A stretch of 64,000 bases of DNA from contig NZ_JASGKQ010000002.1 of NCBI RefSeq assembly GCF_047654785.1, forward strand, positions 372,001-436,000, written 5' to 3'. Of the stretch, positions 51,801-63,800 are shown piece by piece; the first letter of the stretch is position 1, and each line of letters starts with the position of its first letter. The position numbers were made by a program, and so were the translations under genes. The stretch comes from Pelomonas sp047654785 (lineage in GTDB: Bacteria > Pseudomonadota > Gammaproteobacteria > Burkholderiales > Burkholderiaceae_C). The notes beneath the pieces are model-generated. The model saw only the letters and a program-made list of their open reading frames with translations, searched no databases and had not been told where the DNA came from.

Positions 51801-54800
51801 GAGGCCGCCAGCGTGTCCAACGCCGTGCTACCCGACGACGGCAGCCGCGGCGAGGCCCAGCAGGCGCTGGGCGTCACCGAGACGCTGGACGCGACCGCCG
51901 AACTGCCGGCCGCCGCGCCCGACCGCAGCTACGCCGCCAGCGACCTGTTCGCGCAGGCCGCGCAGCTGCTGCCCGGTTTCGTCGTCACGCCGGCCCTCGG
52001 CGGCCTCGGGGCGGACCTGCGGTCGGTGCTCGCGCCGCTGCAGCTGCGCGGCTTCGCCAGCGGCTTCGGCGCCAGCCAGGGCGACGTGGGCGCGCTCGCG
52101 CTGGTCGAGCTGGCCGACGGCAGCGTGCTGGCCAGCGCCGGCAGCGAGCGCAACCAGGTGTTCCGCTTCGGCAAGGACGGCGGCCGCTCGGTGCAGCCGC
52201 TGTTCACGACCGCCGCCGCCATCCTCGACATGGCGCTGGACGCCGTCGGCAACCTGTGGGTCATGACCGGCGCCGAGCTGATGATGGTGGACGCCCACAG
52301 CGGCGCCGTCATCAGCCGTACCCGCGCCCCGGCCGGCGAGCCGCTGACGCACGCGCTGGCCATCCAGCCGGGCACCGGCCTCATCTTCGTGGCCAGCGGC
52401 AACGGCGTCGAAATCTTCGACCCGGCGGCCGAGGCCGCGCGCGCCTGGCGCCACTTCAGCAACGTCCGGGTCGGCGACCTGGCCTTCGGCCCGGACGGCC
52501 GCCTGTGGGCCGTGCGCTGGACCGGCAGCGACGTGAACGGCGCGCTGCCCGAGGCGACGACCGACATCATCAGCTTCCCGATGGCCGGCGCCACCAAGGG
52601 CCGCGCCGAGCTGGAGTACCGGCTCGCCGGATTGGTGGACAGCATCGCCTTCGGCCAGGCCGGCACCGGCCTCGCTGGCCTGCTGCTGGCCAGCAGCAAC
52701 ACGCCGCAGCGCCCGGTGGCCGCCGATGGCAGCAGCCCGGTGGCGCACACCGGCGCCGTCTGGGCCATCGAGCTGAAGAGCCGCCGCGCGCTGAAGCTGG
52801 CCGAGGGCGGCACGCGCGGCGAGGGCATCGTCGCCACCGCCGACGGCCGCGTGCTCGTCGCGCAGACGAATCGCATCGACGAACTCGCGCCGCTGAAGGC
52901 GCCCCAGGTCGTCGCCGCCAGCGTCGCCGACGGTGCGCTGGTCCCGCTGCCGCTGACGCAGCTGGCGATCAGCTTCGACCAGGCGATGTGGACCGGCGCG
53001 GACGGGGCCGACACGACCAGTGCGGCCTCGGTGCTCAACCCGAAGAACTACAGCCTCATCGCCACCGGCCCGAACAGCACGCTGATCCTGACGCCCGAGA
53101 GCGTGCGCTGGGACGCGGCGAGCAAGAGTGCCGTCCTGACGCTGCCCAACCTGCCGGCGGGCGGCTGGCGGGTCGAGATCGTCAACACGGTGCGCAGCGC
53201 CGGCCAGGTCACGCTGGGCGAGGCCTGGGGCCTGGTGTTCACGGCCGTCACCGACATCTCCAACCTCGTGCGGCTGGAGTTCGCCGACACGCGCGCCGAC
53301 CGCCTGACCGGCGCGATCAGCTACGACGTGGACCTCACCAACATCGGCGTGGACGACCTCCGCGGCCCGCTGATGCTGCTGCTGGACCCGGGCCGGTATT
53401 TCGGTGACCGTATCGTCGGCGCCAGCCAGGGCGAAGGTGTCCAGGCCGAGCTGTGGGTGCTGGACCTGACGGCCGCGCTGCAGGACCGGCCGCTGAAGAC
53501 CGGCGAAACCCTGGCCAACCGCACCGTCACCGTGCGCCCGGCCAGCAGCTTCGGCACGACGCCGGGCTCCGGCCAGATCGTCAAGGCCAACCTGGGCCAT
53601 GGCGTCTACGCCGTGCCCTACGACAACACGCCGCCGGTGCTGGGCCAGCTCCAGGCCGACGGCCGCCTGGACCTCACCGCCACCGCGCTGCCGGCCGCGA
53701 CCGCCGGCACCGCCTGGACGGCCGAACTGGCCGCCCGCGACAGCGATGGCCGCCTGTTCTTCTGGGAGCTGGTGAGCGCCCCGGCCGGCATGACCCTCAC
53801 GCAGGACCCGCTGGTGGAGAGCGGCGCCAGCGGCTACGGCAACCGCGCCACGCTGCACTGGCTGCCGCAGGCCACGGACCGCACGGACAACCAGATCCTG
53901 ATGCGCGTCATCGACAGCCGCGGCGGCGTGGCGCTGCGACGCTTCACGCTGGACGTGGCGGGCGCCAACCAGGTGCCGGTCATCGACGCCGTGCAGAACC
54001 TGACGCTGGAGGAAGGCGACAGCCTGCAGCTGCCGCTGCTGGCCAGCGACGCCGACGGCGATACCGTCACCCTCCTCGTGCGCAACCTGCCGGCCGGCGC
54101 CTTCTTCGACGCCGCCACCGGCATCCTCAGCTGGACGCCCGGCTACGACCAGGCCGGCGTCTACCGGGACATCACCGTCGTCGCGACGGACGGCAAGCAT
54201 GAGGTGCAGCGCCGCTTCAGCCTGACGGTGAAGCAGGGCTACCCGGCGCCCATCTTCCCGACGCTGGAAACCCAGGTGCTGCGTGAGGGCGACCGCTTCG
54301 GCCTGCAACTGCCCGGCGCCGTGCCGGGCGGCCTGCAGCAGCCCGACGGCAGCAGCGTGACGCTGAAGTGGAGCGCCGAATGGCTGCCCGGCGGCGCGAC
54401 GCTGGACGCCGACACCGGCTGGTTCTCGTGGACGCCGGGCTATGCCCAGGCCGGCCAGCTGACGCTGCCGGTCACGCTGATCGCCACCTTCACCGCGGCC
54501 GACGGCAGCAAGTCCGTCACCGCCGTGAAGCGCGAGATCCAGTTCGACGTGAAGAACGCCAACGGCGCGCCGGTGTTCGACCCGGTGCAGACCTGGGCGG
54601 TGCTGGAAGGCCAGCCGCTGCGCATCAGCGTGTTCGCGTTCGACCCGGACAACCCGGCCTTCGAGCCCAAGGTCCGCCTGATCCCGGGCGGCGAGGCCAG
54701 CGGCCCGGCCGCCGTGACGGCCAGCGTCGGCTACGACGTGACCGGCCTGCCGCCGGGCGCCAGCTTCGACGCCGAGACGCTGGAAATCATCTGGACGCCC

Positions 54801-57800
54801 GGCTACGCCCAGGCCGGCACCTACTACGTGACCGTGACGGCCACCGACGACGGCAACGGCACCGGCACGCCGCTGAGCAGCCAGATCACGCTGCCCATCG
54901 TCGTCAGCAACGCCAACCGCGCCCCCGAGATCCGGGACGTCACGAACGCCTTCGTCGACCGCGGCGCGGTACTGGAGATCCCGCTGGAGGCCAGCGACGC
55001 CGATGGCAACCCGATCACGCTCACGATCCGGGGCCTGCCGGCCTTCGCCAGCTACACGCAGACGCTGAACGACGCCGGCAAGCTGACCGGCGTGATCCGC
55101 TTCGCGCCCGGCGCGGGCGACCGCGGCGACTACACCATAACGGTCGCCGCGCAGGACGACGGCGATGGCGACGTGAACCAGGTGCTGGCCGTGGCCAAGA
55201 GCTTCGTCGTCAGCGTCAGGAGCCCGAGCGAGGCGCCCGTCATCACCCTGCCCAGCCGCGTCGTCGCCGTGGCCGGCACCGAGCTGCGCGTGCCCATCCT
55301 GGTGTCCGACCTGGACCAGGACGCGCTGGCCTACGCCGCCACCAACCTGCCGGCCGGCGCGCGCATCGAGGCCGATCCGCGCTACGGCCACGCCTTCCTG
55401 GTGTGGACGCCCGCCGCCGGCCTGAGCGGCGACTTCGACATCAGCCTGGCCGTGACCGACCAGGGCCTGCCGCCGGCCGACGCCGGCTACGTGCCGGACC
55501 CGGCCCGCCCGCCGGTGCCCAACACCGCCGTGAAGGATCTGCGCATCGTCGTGCGTGCCGCCAACGCGGCGCCCACGCTGTTCGCCGTGGCCGCCACCGG
55601 CGGCACGGTGCAGGGCGACCCGCTGGCCGGCGGCCGCACCGTCGTCCACGTCGACGAAGGCACGCCGCTGACGCTGGACCTGTCCGGCGTCGACACCGAC
55701 CTCGACCTGCTGCACTGGACCGCCGAAGGCCTGCCCGCCGGCATGCGGCTGGTGCCCGCCGCCGGCAGCGGCGGCCAGACCCGCCTGCAGCTGCACTGGA
55801 CGCCGGGCCTGTTCGCCGCGCAGGGCGACAACCAGAACGACGCCGCTCCCGGCCGCTACCTGCTGACGCTGACCGCCGGCGACGGCAGCGCCAGCTTCAC
55901 GCGCGAGGTCGAGATCGTCGTCGCCAACGTGAACCAGGCACCCGTGCTGCTGCCGCTGCCGCTGCAGCTGGTGCCCGAGGGCCAGACGCTGGCCTTCACG
56001 ATGCGCGCCACCGATGGCGACAACGACGCGACGCAGCTTGCGCTGATCCATGACGCCGACACGCCCAGCGGCGTGATGTTCGATGCCGCGACCGGCTATT
56101 TCGAGTGGACGCCCGGCGCCGACACCGTCGACAACGCCACGGCCGAGTCGCGCGCGTTCACCTTCAAGTTCAGCGCCACCGACGGCCAGGCCACGGTCAT
56201 CCGCACGGTGCAGGTGCGCGTGTTCGATGCGAACCAGGTGCCCGAGATCCACACCGCCAGCCATGCGCTGCTGGTGGGCCAGAGCTTCTCGCTGCCCGTC
56301 GTGAAGGGGGCGGCCGCGCCGGTCGGCGCGCTGCGCGCCTTCGATGCCGATGGCGCCGCGCAGACGCAGGCGCTGGCCGTCAGCTTCACCGGCCTGCCCG
56401 AAGGCGCGGTGTATGACGCCGCCGCCGGCCGCCTGAACTGGACGCCCGGCCCCGGCCAGGTCGGCGACTTCACCGTGCTGGCCACCGTCAGCGACGGCCG
56501 CAACGCGACCACCCGCAGCTTCGTGCTGCGTGTCGTCGCCGAAGCCGCAGCCAACGCGCCCAAGCTGCTGGTCAACCTGACGCCCAGCACGCCGGTGCTG
56601 CCCGGCCAGGTGGTGCTCGCCACGGTGCGGGCCGATGCGTTCAGCCCCATCGCCAGCATCACGGTGCTGGCGCGCGGCGCGGGCATCGGCCAGCCGGACT
56701 GGGTGCCGGTGACGCTGGACGGCCTGGGCCGCCTGCGCATCACGCCCAGCCAGCCGGGCCTCGTCGAGCTGCGCGTCACGGCGGTCGACGCCGACGGCTT
56801 CTCGTCCACCACCACGCAGACCGTGCGCGTGCGCGACCCGCTGGACGGCGCGGCGCCGACGCTTGCCTTCAGCGGCACGCTGAACACCGGCAGCCTGGCG
56901 CCGGCGGTCATCGGCAGCAGCACCGCGCTGAGCGCCCGCATCGCCGACCTGCAGCTGATGGGCTACGTGCTCGAAGCCGCACTCTCCAACGGCGACCGGG
57001 TGGACGAGTCCGCCTGGCGCACGCTGGCGTCCAGCGACTTCCCAGCCGCTGCCGTCAACGGCGAGCTCACGCTGGCGACGCTGGATCCGTCCCGCTGGGC
57101 CAACGGCGTCTACCAGCTGCGCCTGCGCGGCTGGGACCTCGCCGGCCGCACGACCGAGATCAGCACCCGCGTGCTGGTGGACTCCACGGCCAAGCAGCTC
57201 GTGCAGGCCCAGGCCACCGACGCGGTGTTCCGCCTCGGTGACCACGAGCTCGCGCTGACGCGCAGCCTGGACGTCAACGGCGTGGGCGATCTCGGCAACT
57301 GGACGCTGCCGCTGCGGGACACCCGCCTGAGCCACGACCAGGCCGGCCTCGACGCCATCGGCGGCGCGGCCGCCTGGACGCTGGGCGCGCGCGTGTGGCT
57401 GCAGCTGCCGGCCAGCCTGTCGGCCGCCGGCGCGGCCACGCACTACCTGAGCTTCACGCTCGACACCGTCGGCACGCCGCTGTCCGCCGACTCGGCCTCG
57501 CCGCTGGTGCAGCGCCCGGTCTTCACCGGCGTGGTGCCGGGCTGGACGCTGGCCGTCGTCAACGACGACCCCGCGATGCCCGTCACGCTGCTGCCGCAAG
57601 GCCAGCGCCTGCTCGACCGCGTGACCGGCCTGCCCTGGCAGCCCACCGGCTACGAGCTGACCGGCCCCGACGGCACGCGCTACCGCCTGGATGCGCGCGG
57701 CCAGGTGCAGGGCGTGCGCTTCGCGGACGGCCAGCAATGGCTGGTGTCCGATGCCGGCGTGGCGCTGGTCGGCAGCGCCGACCCGAACGCGCGCGTCGTG

Positions 57801-60800
57801 TTCGAGCGCGACAGCCGGGGCCGCATCGAGCGTGTCGTGGGCCGCCAGACGGACACGGCGGACGCCGCCATCGTCTACCGCTACGACGGCACCGGCCGCC
57901 TGGCGCTGGCGCGCAGCCTGTACGGCGACGGCACCCTGAACCAGTCCATCGGCTACCACGCCGACGGCAGTGTCATCGACGCAGCGGTCACCGCCCAGTT
58001 CGGCACCGCCGCAGGCTGGCTGGCCGGCGGCGCGACGCCTGCCAACCGCTGGAGCGGCACGCTGGAGGCCGGTACGCCGGCGCACTTCAGCTTCGTCGTG
58101 CGCGACAGCGAGCTGGCCAGCACCGTGAAGGCGCCGGGCGCCGGCGGCGCCATCGTCTACGCCATCGAGACCGCGGCCGGCACGCGCCTGGCCGTCGAAG
58201 GCGCCACCGTGCTCGGCCAGGCCAGCCATGGCGGCCGGACCGTCACGCTGATTCGCGTCACCGACGCCGGCTTGAAGCTGTTGACGCTGACCGGCAGCGG
58301 TGCGGCCGGCATCCAGGTCGGCATCGCCGGCGACCTGGACCACGACGGCCGCATCGACGGCAACGATTCGGCGGCCTTCGCCGCGGCCGGCGTGGACCTG
58401 GACGGCGACGGCGCCGTCAACGACACCGACCGCCAGCTGCTCTACGCGAACTACGGCTGGCGCGCCAACCTGGCGCCGGTCAGCGTGGCGTCCGCGACGC
58501 CGGTGCTGGCCCACACCGACCTGAACAAATGGCTGTCGCTGGACCGCGTGGCGCTGGACCGCGAAGGCGACAGCGTGTTCTGGCGCGTCATCGGCGCCAC
58601 GCACGGCACGGCATCGCTGGCCGCGGACGGCCTGACCCTGCTGTTCACGCCCGAGCCCGGCTATGCGGGCGCCGCCGCGGTCACCATCGAGGCCGACGAC
58701 GGCTGGGGCGCCAGCGGACCCATCGTGCTGCAGTTCAATGTCAGCGCCGCGGCGCTGCTGGCGATCAACATCGTCGACATGGGGTCGCTGCGCGCGGGCG
58801 AGACGCGCCAGCTGCAGGCCTATGGCGACTTCGCCGACGAGCAGGGCGTGGCGCTGACGGGGAACTACCTGCAGTGGTCGGTGCAGAACTGGCACGCCGG
58901 CGCGGCGGACGTCATCACGACGCCGGGCGACACGCTGCTGGCCGGCCGCAACAGCGGCTGGGGCCATGTGCTGGCCCGCCGCGGCGAGCTGAAGGGCGTG
59001 CGCAGCTTCGAGATCGACGGGCCCAGCATGGACACGCTGGCGCTCGCGCTCGGCGGGTTGGACCTGTACCCGGGCTCCGTCACGCTGGCAGCGCCGGCGG
59101 CTGACGGCAGCGGCGGCGGGCGGCGCCAGATCAAGCTGACCGGTGTGTTCAACGGCGTCAGCCTGGCCGACTCGATCTACACGAAGTACGTCGTCGGCGA
59201 CGACCGTGTCGTCGAGGTGAGCCGCGACGGCGTCATCACGGCCAAGGCGGCGGGCACCACGCGCATCTACGTGCTGCACAAGTCCGGCCAGGTGGAGCTG
59301 ACGGTGCATGTCGCGGCGCCGGCCGTGCTCGGCACGCAGGCCATCGAGGTCGATGGCGGCGGCGCGGTGCTGCAGACCGCGGGCGGCGTGCAGGTGGCCA
59401 TCGCCGCCGGTGCGTTCGACGCGCCGCGCCAGGTCAGCGTGCGCGACCTGGACCTGGGCAACCTGCCGCTGGCGGCGCCGAGCTTCGACGGCTTCGAGGT
59501 GCTGTCCGGCTTCCACCTGGACATCGGCGCCGGGCGCAGCGCCCAGCCCATCCAGCTGGCCGTCGGCGCGCAGGGACTGGACCCGGCGGAATACGAGATC
59601 CTCATCCTGAGGCGCGGCAGCATCACGCTGGCCGACGGCACGGTGCAGGACACCTGGTGGGTGGTCGACAACGGCCACATCGGCGCGGACGGCATGGGCC
59701 GCACGGCCAGCCCGCCCTATCCGGGCGTGACCGCCAGCGGCGACTACCTCGTCTCCGCACGGCGCACGACGCGGGATCCCAAGACCGGCGCCGCCGAGGA
59801 CCGGATCGTCTCGCTGGACGCCAACTGGCAGATGATGTGGTTCGCCCACATCAACATGGCGATGGGCATCTCGGCGATGCCGGGCGGCTCGATGGCGGCG
59901 GTGGGCCTGATGTCCATGCTGCCGGTGGCGACCTTCCAGGTGAGAACCTTCACGACGACGGCGCAGTACATGCAGACCGGCGTCAGCCGCCTGGACGGCG
60001 AGAAGCTGAGCATCGACATCAGTGCGCCGCCGCCGCTGCTGCTGACCGACCCCAGCATCACGCGCCTGGAGCAGAACGACGCCAACACCTTCACGCTGCA
60101 TGGCAGCGGCTTCACGCTGGCTGGCATGCAGACCCGCGTGCAGGTGCGCCTGAAGCCGGTGGGCAGCGCGCTCGACGAGATGACGGCCCAGCCGGACCGC
60201 GGCCTGTACTACGGCTTCATGGAAGTGCTGAGCACCAACGAAACCGCCGTGAAGTTCAAGGTGCCGGACGGCGTCGCGCTGGGCCTGCACGAGGTGTGGA
60301 TACAGCGCGTGTTCGACGAGCCCGCGCGCGACGGCGCGGGCGGCGGCCTGTTCGGCCTGTTCAGCGGCAACCCCAGCAACCGCGTGGAGTTCAAGCCCCA
60401 GCGCGAACTGGGCGTGGTGCTGGACCGCACCACCGTGCAGTTCACCGACAGCTTCGGCGTGCATCCGGATGGGAATGGCAACCTGCCGCCGGACGCCGAT
60501 GAGACGTTGAAAGTGCTGACCGACGCGGTGTCGCTGCCCGGCTACCTGGCGGGCACCAAGACCGATGCCCTGGTCTACGGCCCCAACAACCGCGAGCTGT
60601 TCGTCGCGGGCTACGGCAAGATCTACATGATCGACATGGTCACGCGCAAGCTGACCTACACGCTGCAGGTGGGCGATGGCAGCGCCAACATCACGTCGCT
60701 GGCGGTCGCGGGTGACTGGCTCTACGTGGCCGAGGGCAGCGGCTATGGCATGGACGGTATGCCGCGCCTGCTGCGCGTGAACATCAACGGCAAGGATCCG

Positions 60801-63800
60801 CGCTTCATGCAGCAGGTGCAGCAGCTGATGCTGCCGAGCAACCTGCCGCCCGGCCCCAACGGCTTCCTGGACATGGCGGTCAGTGCCGGCCGCTACCTGG
60901 CCGTCACCGCGCCGGCGGACCGGTTCACCCGATTCGGCTTCGCCGGCCGCGAGAAGGGCGGCGTCTACATCATCGACCTGGAGGCCATGGACGCGGCCCA
61001 CGAGGCGCAGCTGGCGGCGACGCTGGGCGCCGACACGGCGCTGCGCGTCGATGCCGCGGACGTGAAGGCGCTGGACTTCACCAGCGTGGAGGCGCGCACC
61101 GGCCAGCTGCCGTACTACATCGACAACGGCCCGCAGGACGGCCAGTTCGTCATGAGCACGACCCAGGCCTACAACAAGGGCTTCGCGGCGGTCACCGTGT
61201 CGCGCGACGAGGAGACCGGGGCGTGGAACGACCCGGCCATCGCCGCCCCCTACCTCAAGCCCAGCCAGCCGCAGTGGCGGAACTCGCGGTTCATGCAGAA
61301 CGTGCAGCGTTCCGCCGGCGTGGCCGTCACCGCGGACGGCAGCTACGCCTTCGTGGCCGACTACAACCACATCTTCGACGAGATCGGCTACATGGATGGC
61401 GAGCTGGTCGGCAAGCAGACCGGCGGCAAGATCGGCATCATCAAGGATCCGTTCGGACCCAACCCGAAGTACGTCGGCTCCACGACGCCGATCGAGGGCG
61501 CCAGCCTGGAGAGCCTGTCCATCTCGGCCGACGGCACCCGCCTGTGGGCCACCGCGATGGTGGATGAGTACGGCGGCCCCGACGACACTTACTACAGCCG
61601 GTTCTTCTCGGCGCTGTTCGAGTTCAACGTCCAGGGTCTGATCGTCGCGGCCAACCAGGCGGATGGCGACCTGCGCAAGCCCGTCGACCTGGGCCAGAAC
61701 GGCCTGCTGCCCAAGCGCTACACCAGCCTGCCGGCCAGCGACAACCATGGCAACGAGCCGCTGCTCAAGTCCTGGGCCGTGGACACCATTGCCAACAATG
61801 GTGACCTGCAGCTGATCAGCCCCATCGTCAACGCGGATGCGCGTCCGGTGTTCGAGCTCAAGGCGACGCGCGAGGTCAGCTCGCTGCGCATCTACGTCAG
61901 CTCCTTCGGGCCGGGCGACGGCCTGTTCCCGAGCGACAAGCCCATGCTGCCGGACTGGCATGGTGGCGTCGTCGAAGGCCAGCCCCGCGACAAGGGGCCG
62001 GCGCACGCCGAGCGCATCCTGACGACGCTGGATTTGCTGCCCGGCGCCAAGAGCCTGAAGGCGGGCGAAGTGTTCACGTTCAAGGATTTCGCCGAACTGG
62101 CGGCGTACGCGGACTTCAAGCTCACGGCCGGCCAGACTTACTGGTGGGGCGCCGAGGCGGTGCTGGCCAACGGCACCAAGGTCACCGCGTCGCAGCCGTT
62201 CGCGGTCAAGCGCGCCTACGAGCAGCCGGGCTTCAGCGGCAGTTCGGTCACCATCGTCACGCATGGCTACCAGCCGCCGCTGGTCTCCGGCACGGATGGG
62301 GCATCGGCCTTCTTCCAGGGCAAGCGCACCGATCCCAGCGTCACGGCGTCCGCCGAGATCGCGCGCCAGATCGCCCGCGACCAGGGCGGCTATGCCTACC
62401 GCTACAACAAGGTGACCGGCCAATGGAAGGAGCTGGATCCTGACAGCGGCGCGCCGTTCATGGCGCTGGAGGAGGCGCTGGCGGCCGGCAAGCCGGTGGT
62501 GCTGGTGCCGGACTGGGTGCTGGAGTCCGGCCTCAGCGATTCCGGTTTCTCGGAAGCCGCGGCCGACGCCATCTATGCCTCGCTGCTCAGCGCCAACACG
62601 CTGACCGGCGGCCGGCTGCTCAGCGGCAACCTGCATCTGATCGGCCACAGCCGCGGCACCGTCGTCAACTCCGAATTGAGCCAGCGCATCCTGCTCGGCG
62701 TCGAGAAGCACGGCATGCCCCGGCCTGCGGACCTCCAGGTCACCACGCTGGATCCGCATGACTTCAAGCAGGATTCGCTGATCATGGAGCAGGCGCTGTC
62801 CAAGATCCTGGGCAACCTGGAGCAGGGGCAATACCTCTCGGCGGTGCTGGCGGGTTTGGTGGACCTGCCGGTGGAGAGCTTGATGCAGGCGGTGGGCATC
62901 AGCGGCCTGCTGTCCTCGCTGGGCATCAACAGCGCGGATCTGGAAGCAGACGTGGCCAAGGTGTTGCAGGACACATTGCTCCAGCTCGCCGGTAGGATTG
63001 GTGGGGCTGCCGACTTGGCGATCACGCTCAAGCAGCTGGCAGAGATCGATCCGACCAAGCTGGGCCTGAAGAACGTCGACTTCGCCGAGTTCTTCGACCC
63101 CGACGTGCAGGCCTGGCGCGGCGTCAACTTCGCGGACAACTACTACCAGTTGCTGGCCGACGAGAACGCGGCGCCCGGCAACACGGTCACGCCCAATGGC
63201 ACGTCGCTGGCGGGCCAGCGGCCCGGCCGCCCGCACAACGGCTTCGACATCGACTTCAACCTCACCGGCCTGAAGGGTTTCACGGTGGACGACGAGGTGC
63301 CGCTCGTCGGCTCCAAGGCCGAGACGCACTCCCGGCCGCATGCCTGGTATGCCGGCACCATCACCGCGAACCAGCAGTATTTCGGCGCGGGCGTCATCCA
63401 GGGCACGGCCAAGCCGTCCGGCCAGGACTGGGTCATCAAGCGCCGTGCGGACGCCGCCTATGAGCGCAACCGCCCCGAGGTGCCGCCGTTCCTGAAGACA
63501 CTGACTGGATTGCTCATCGATCCGTCCTGGTACGGGCACGACGAGGCGCCCTGGTATCTGCAGCGGCTCGACAAACTGGTCGGCGCGGTCATCAACGGCG
63601 GCCCGAAGCAATCCGGGATCGCCGAGGCGGTGACGAACGGAAAGGGCAAGCAGATTGCCGACACCTGGGAAGGCGTGGGCACGGGCTTCTACTTCACGCG
63701 CCTGGGTGGCGGGTCCGAAGACCGGCCGCTGGCGGGCATTGGCCAGCGCGTGGACGTGAACATGGACAACACCGAGTTCGGCGCCAAGGGTGAAGCGGTG

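Noticed and set aside
42242..53407. Plus-strand 3,721-codon frame overlapping the giant gene
   Set aside because: The translation is Arg/Pro/Ala/Gly-rich and shapeless, whereas the frame from 33885 gives clear CARDB and propeller-like text over the same bases.
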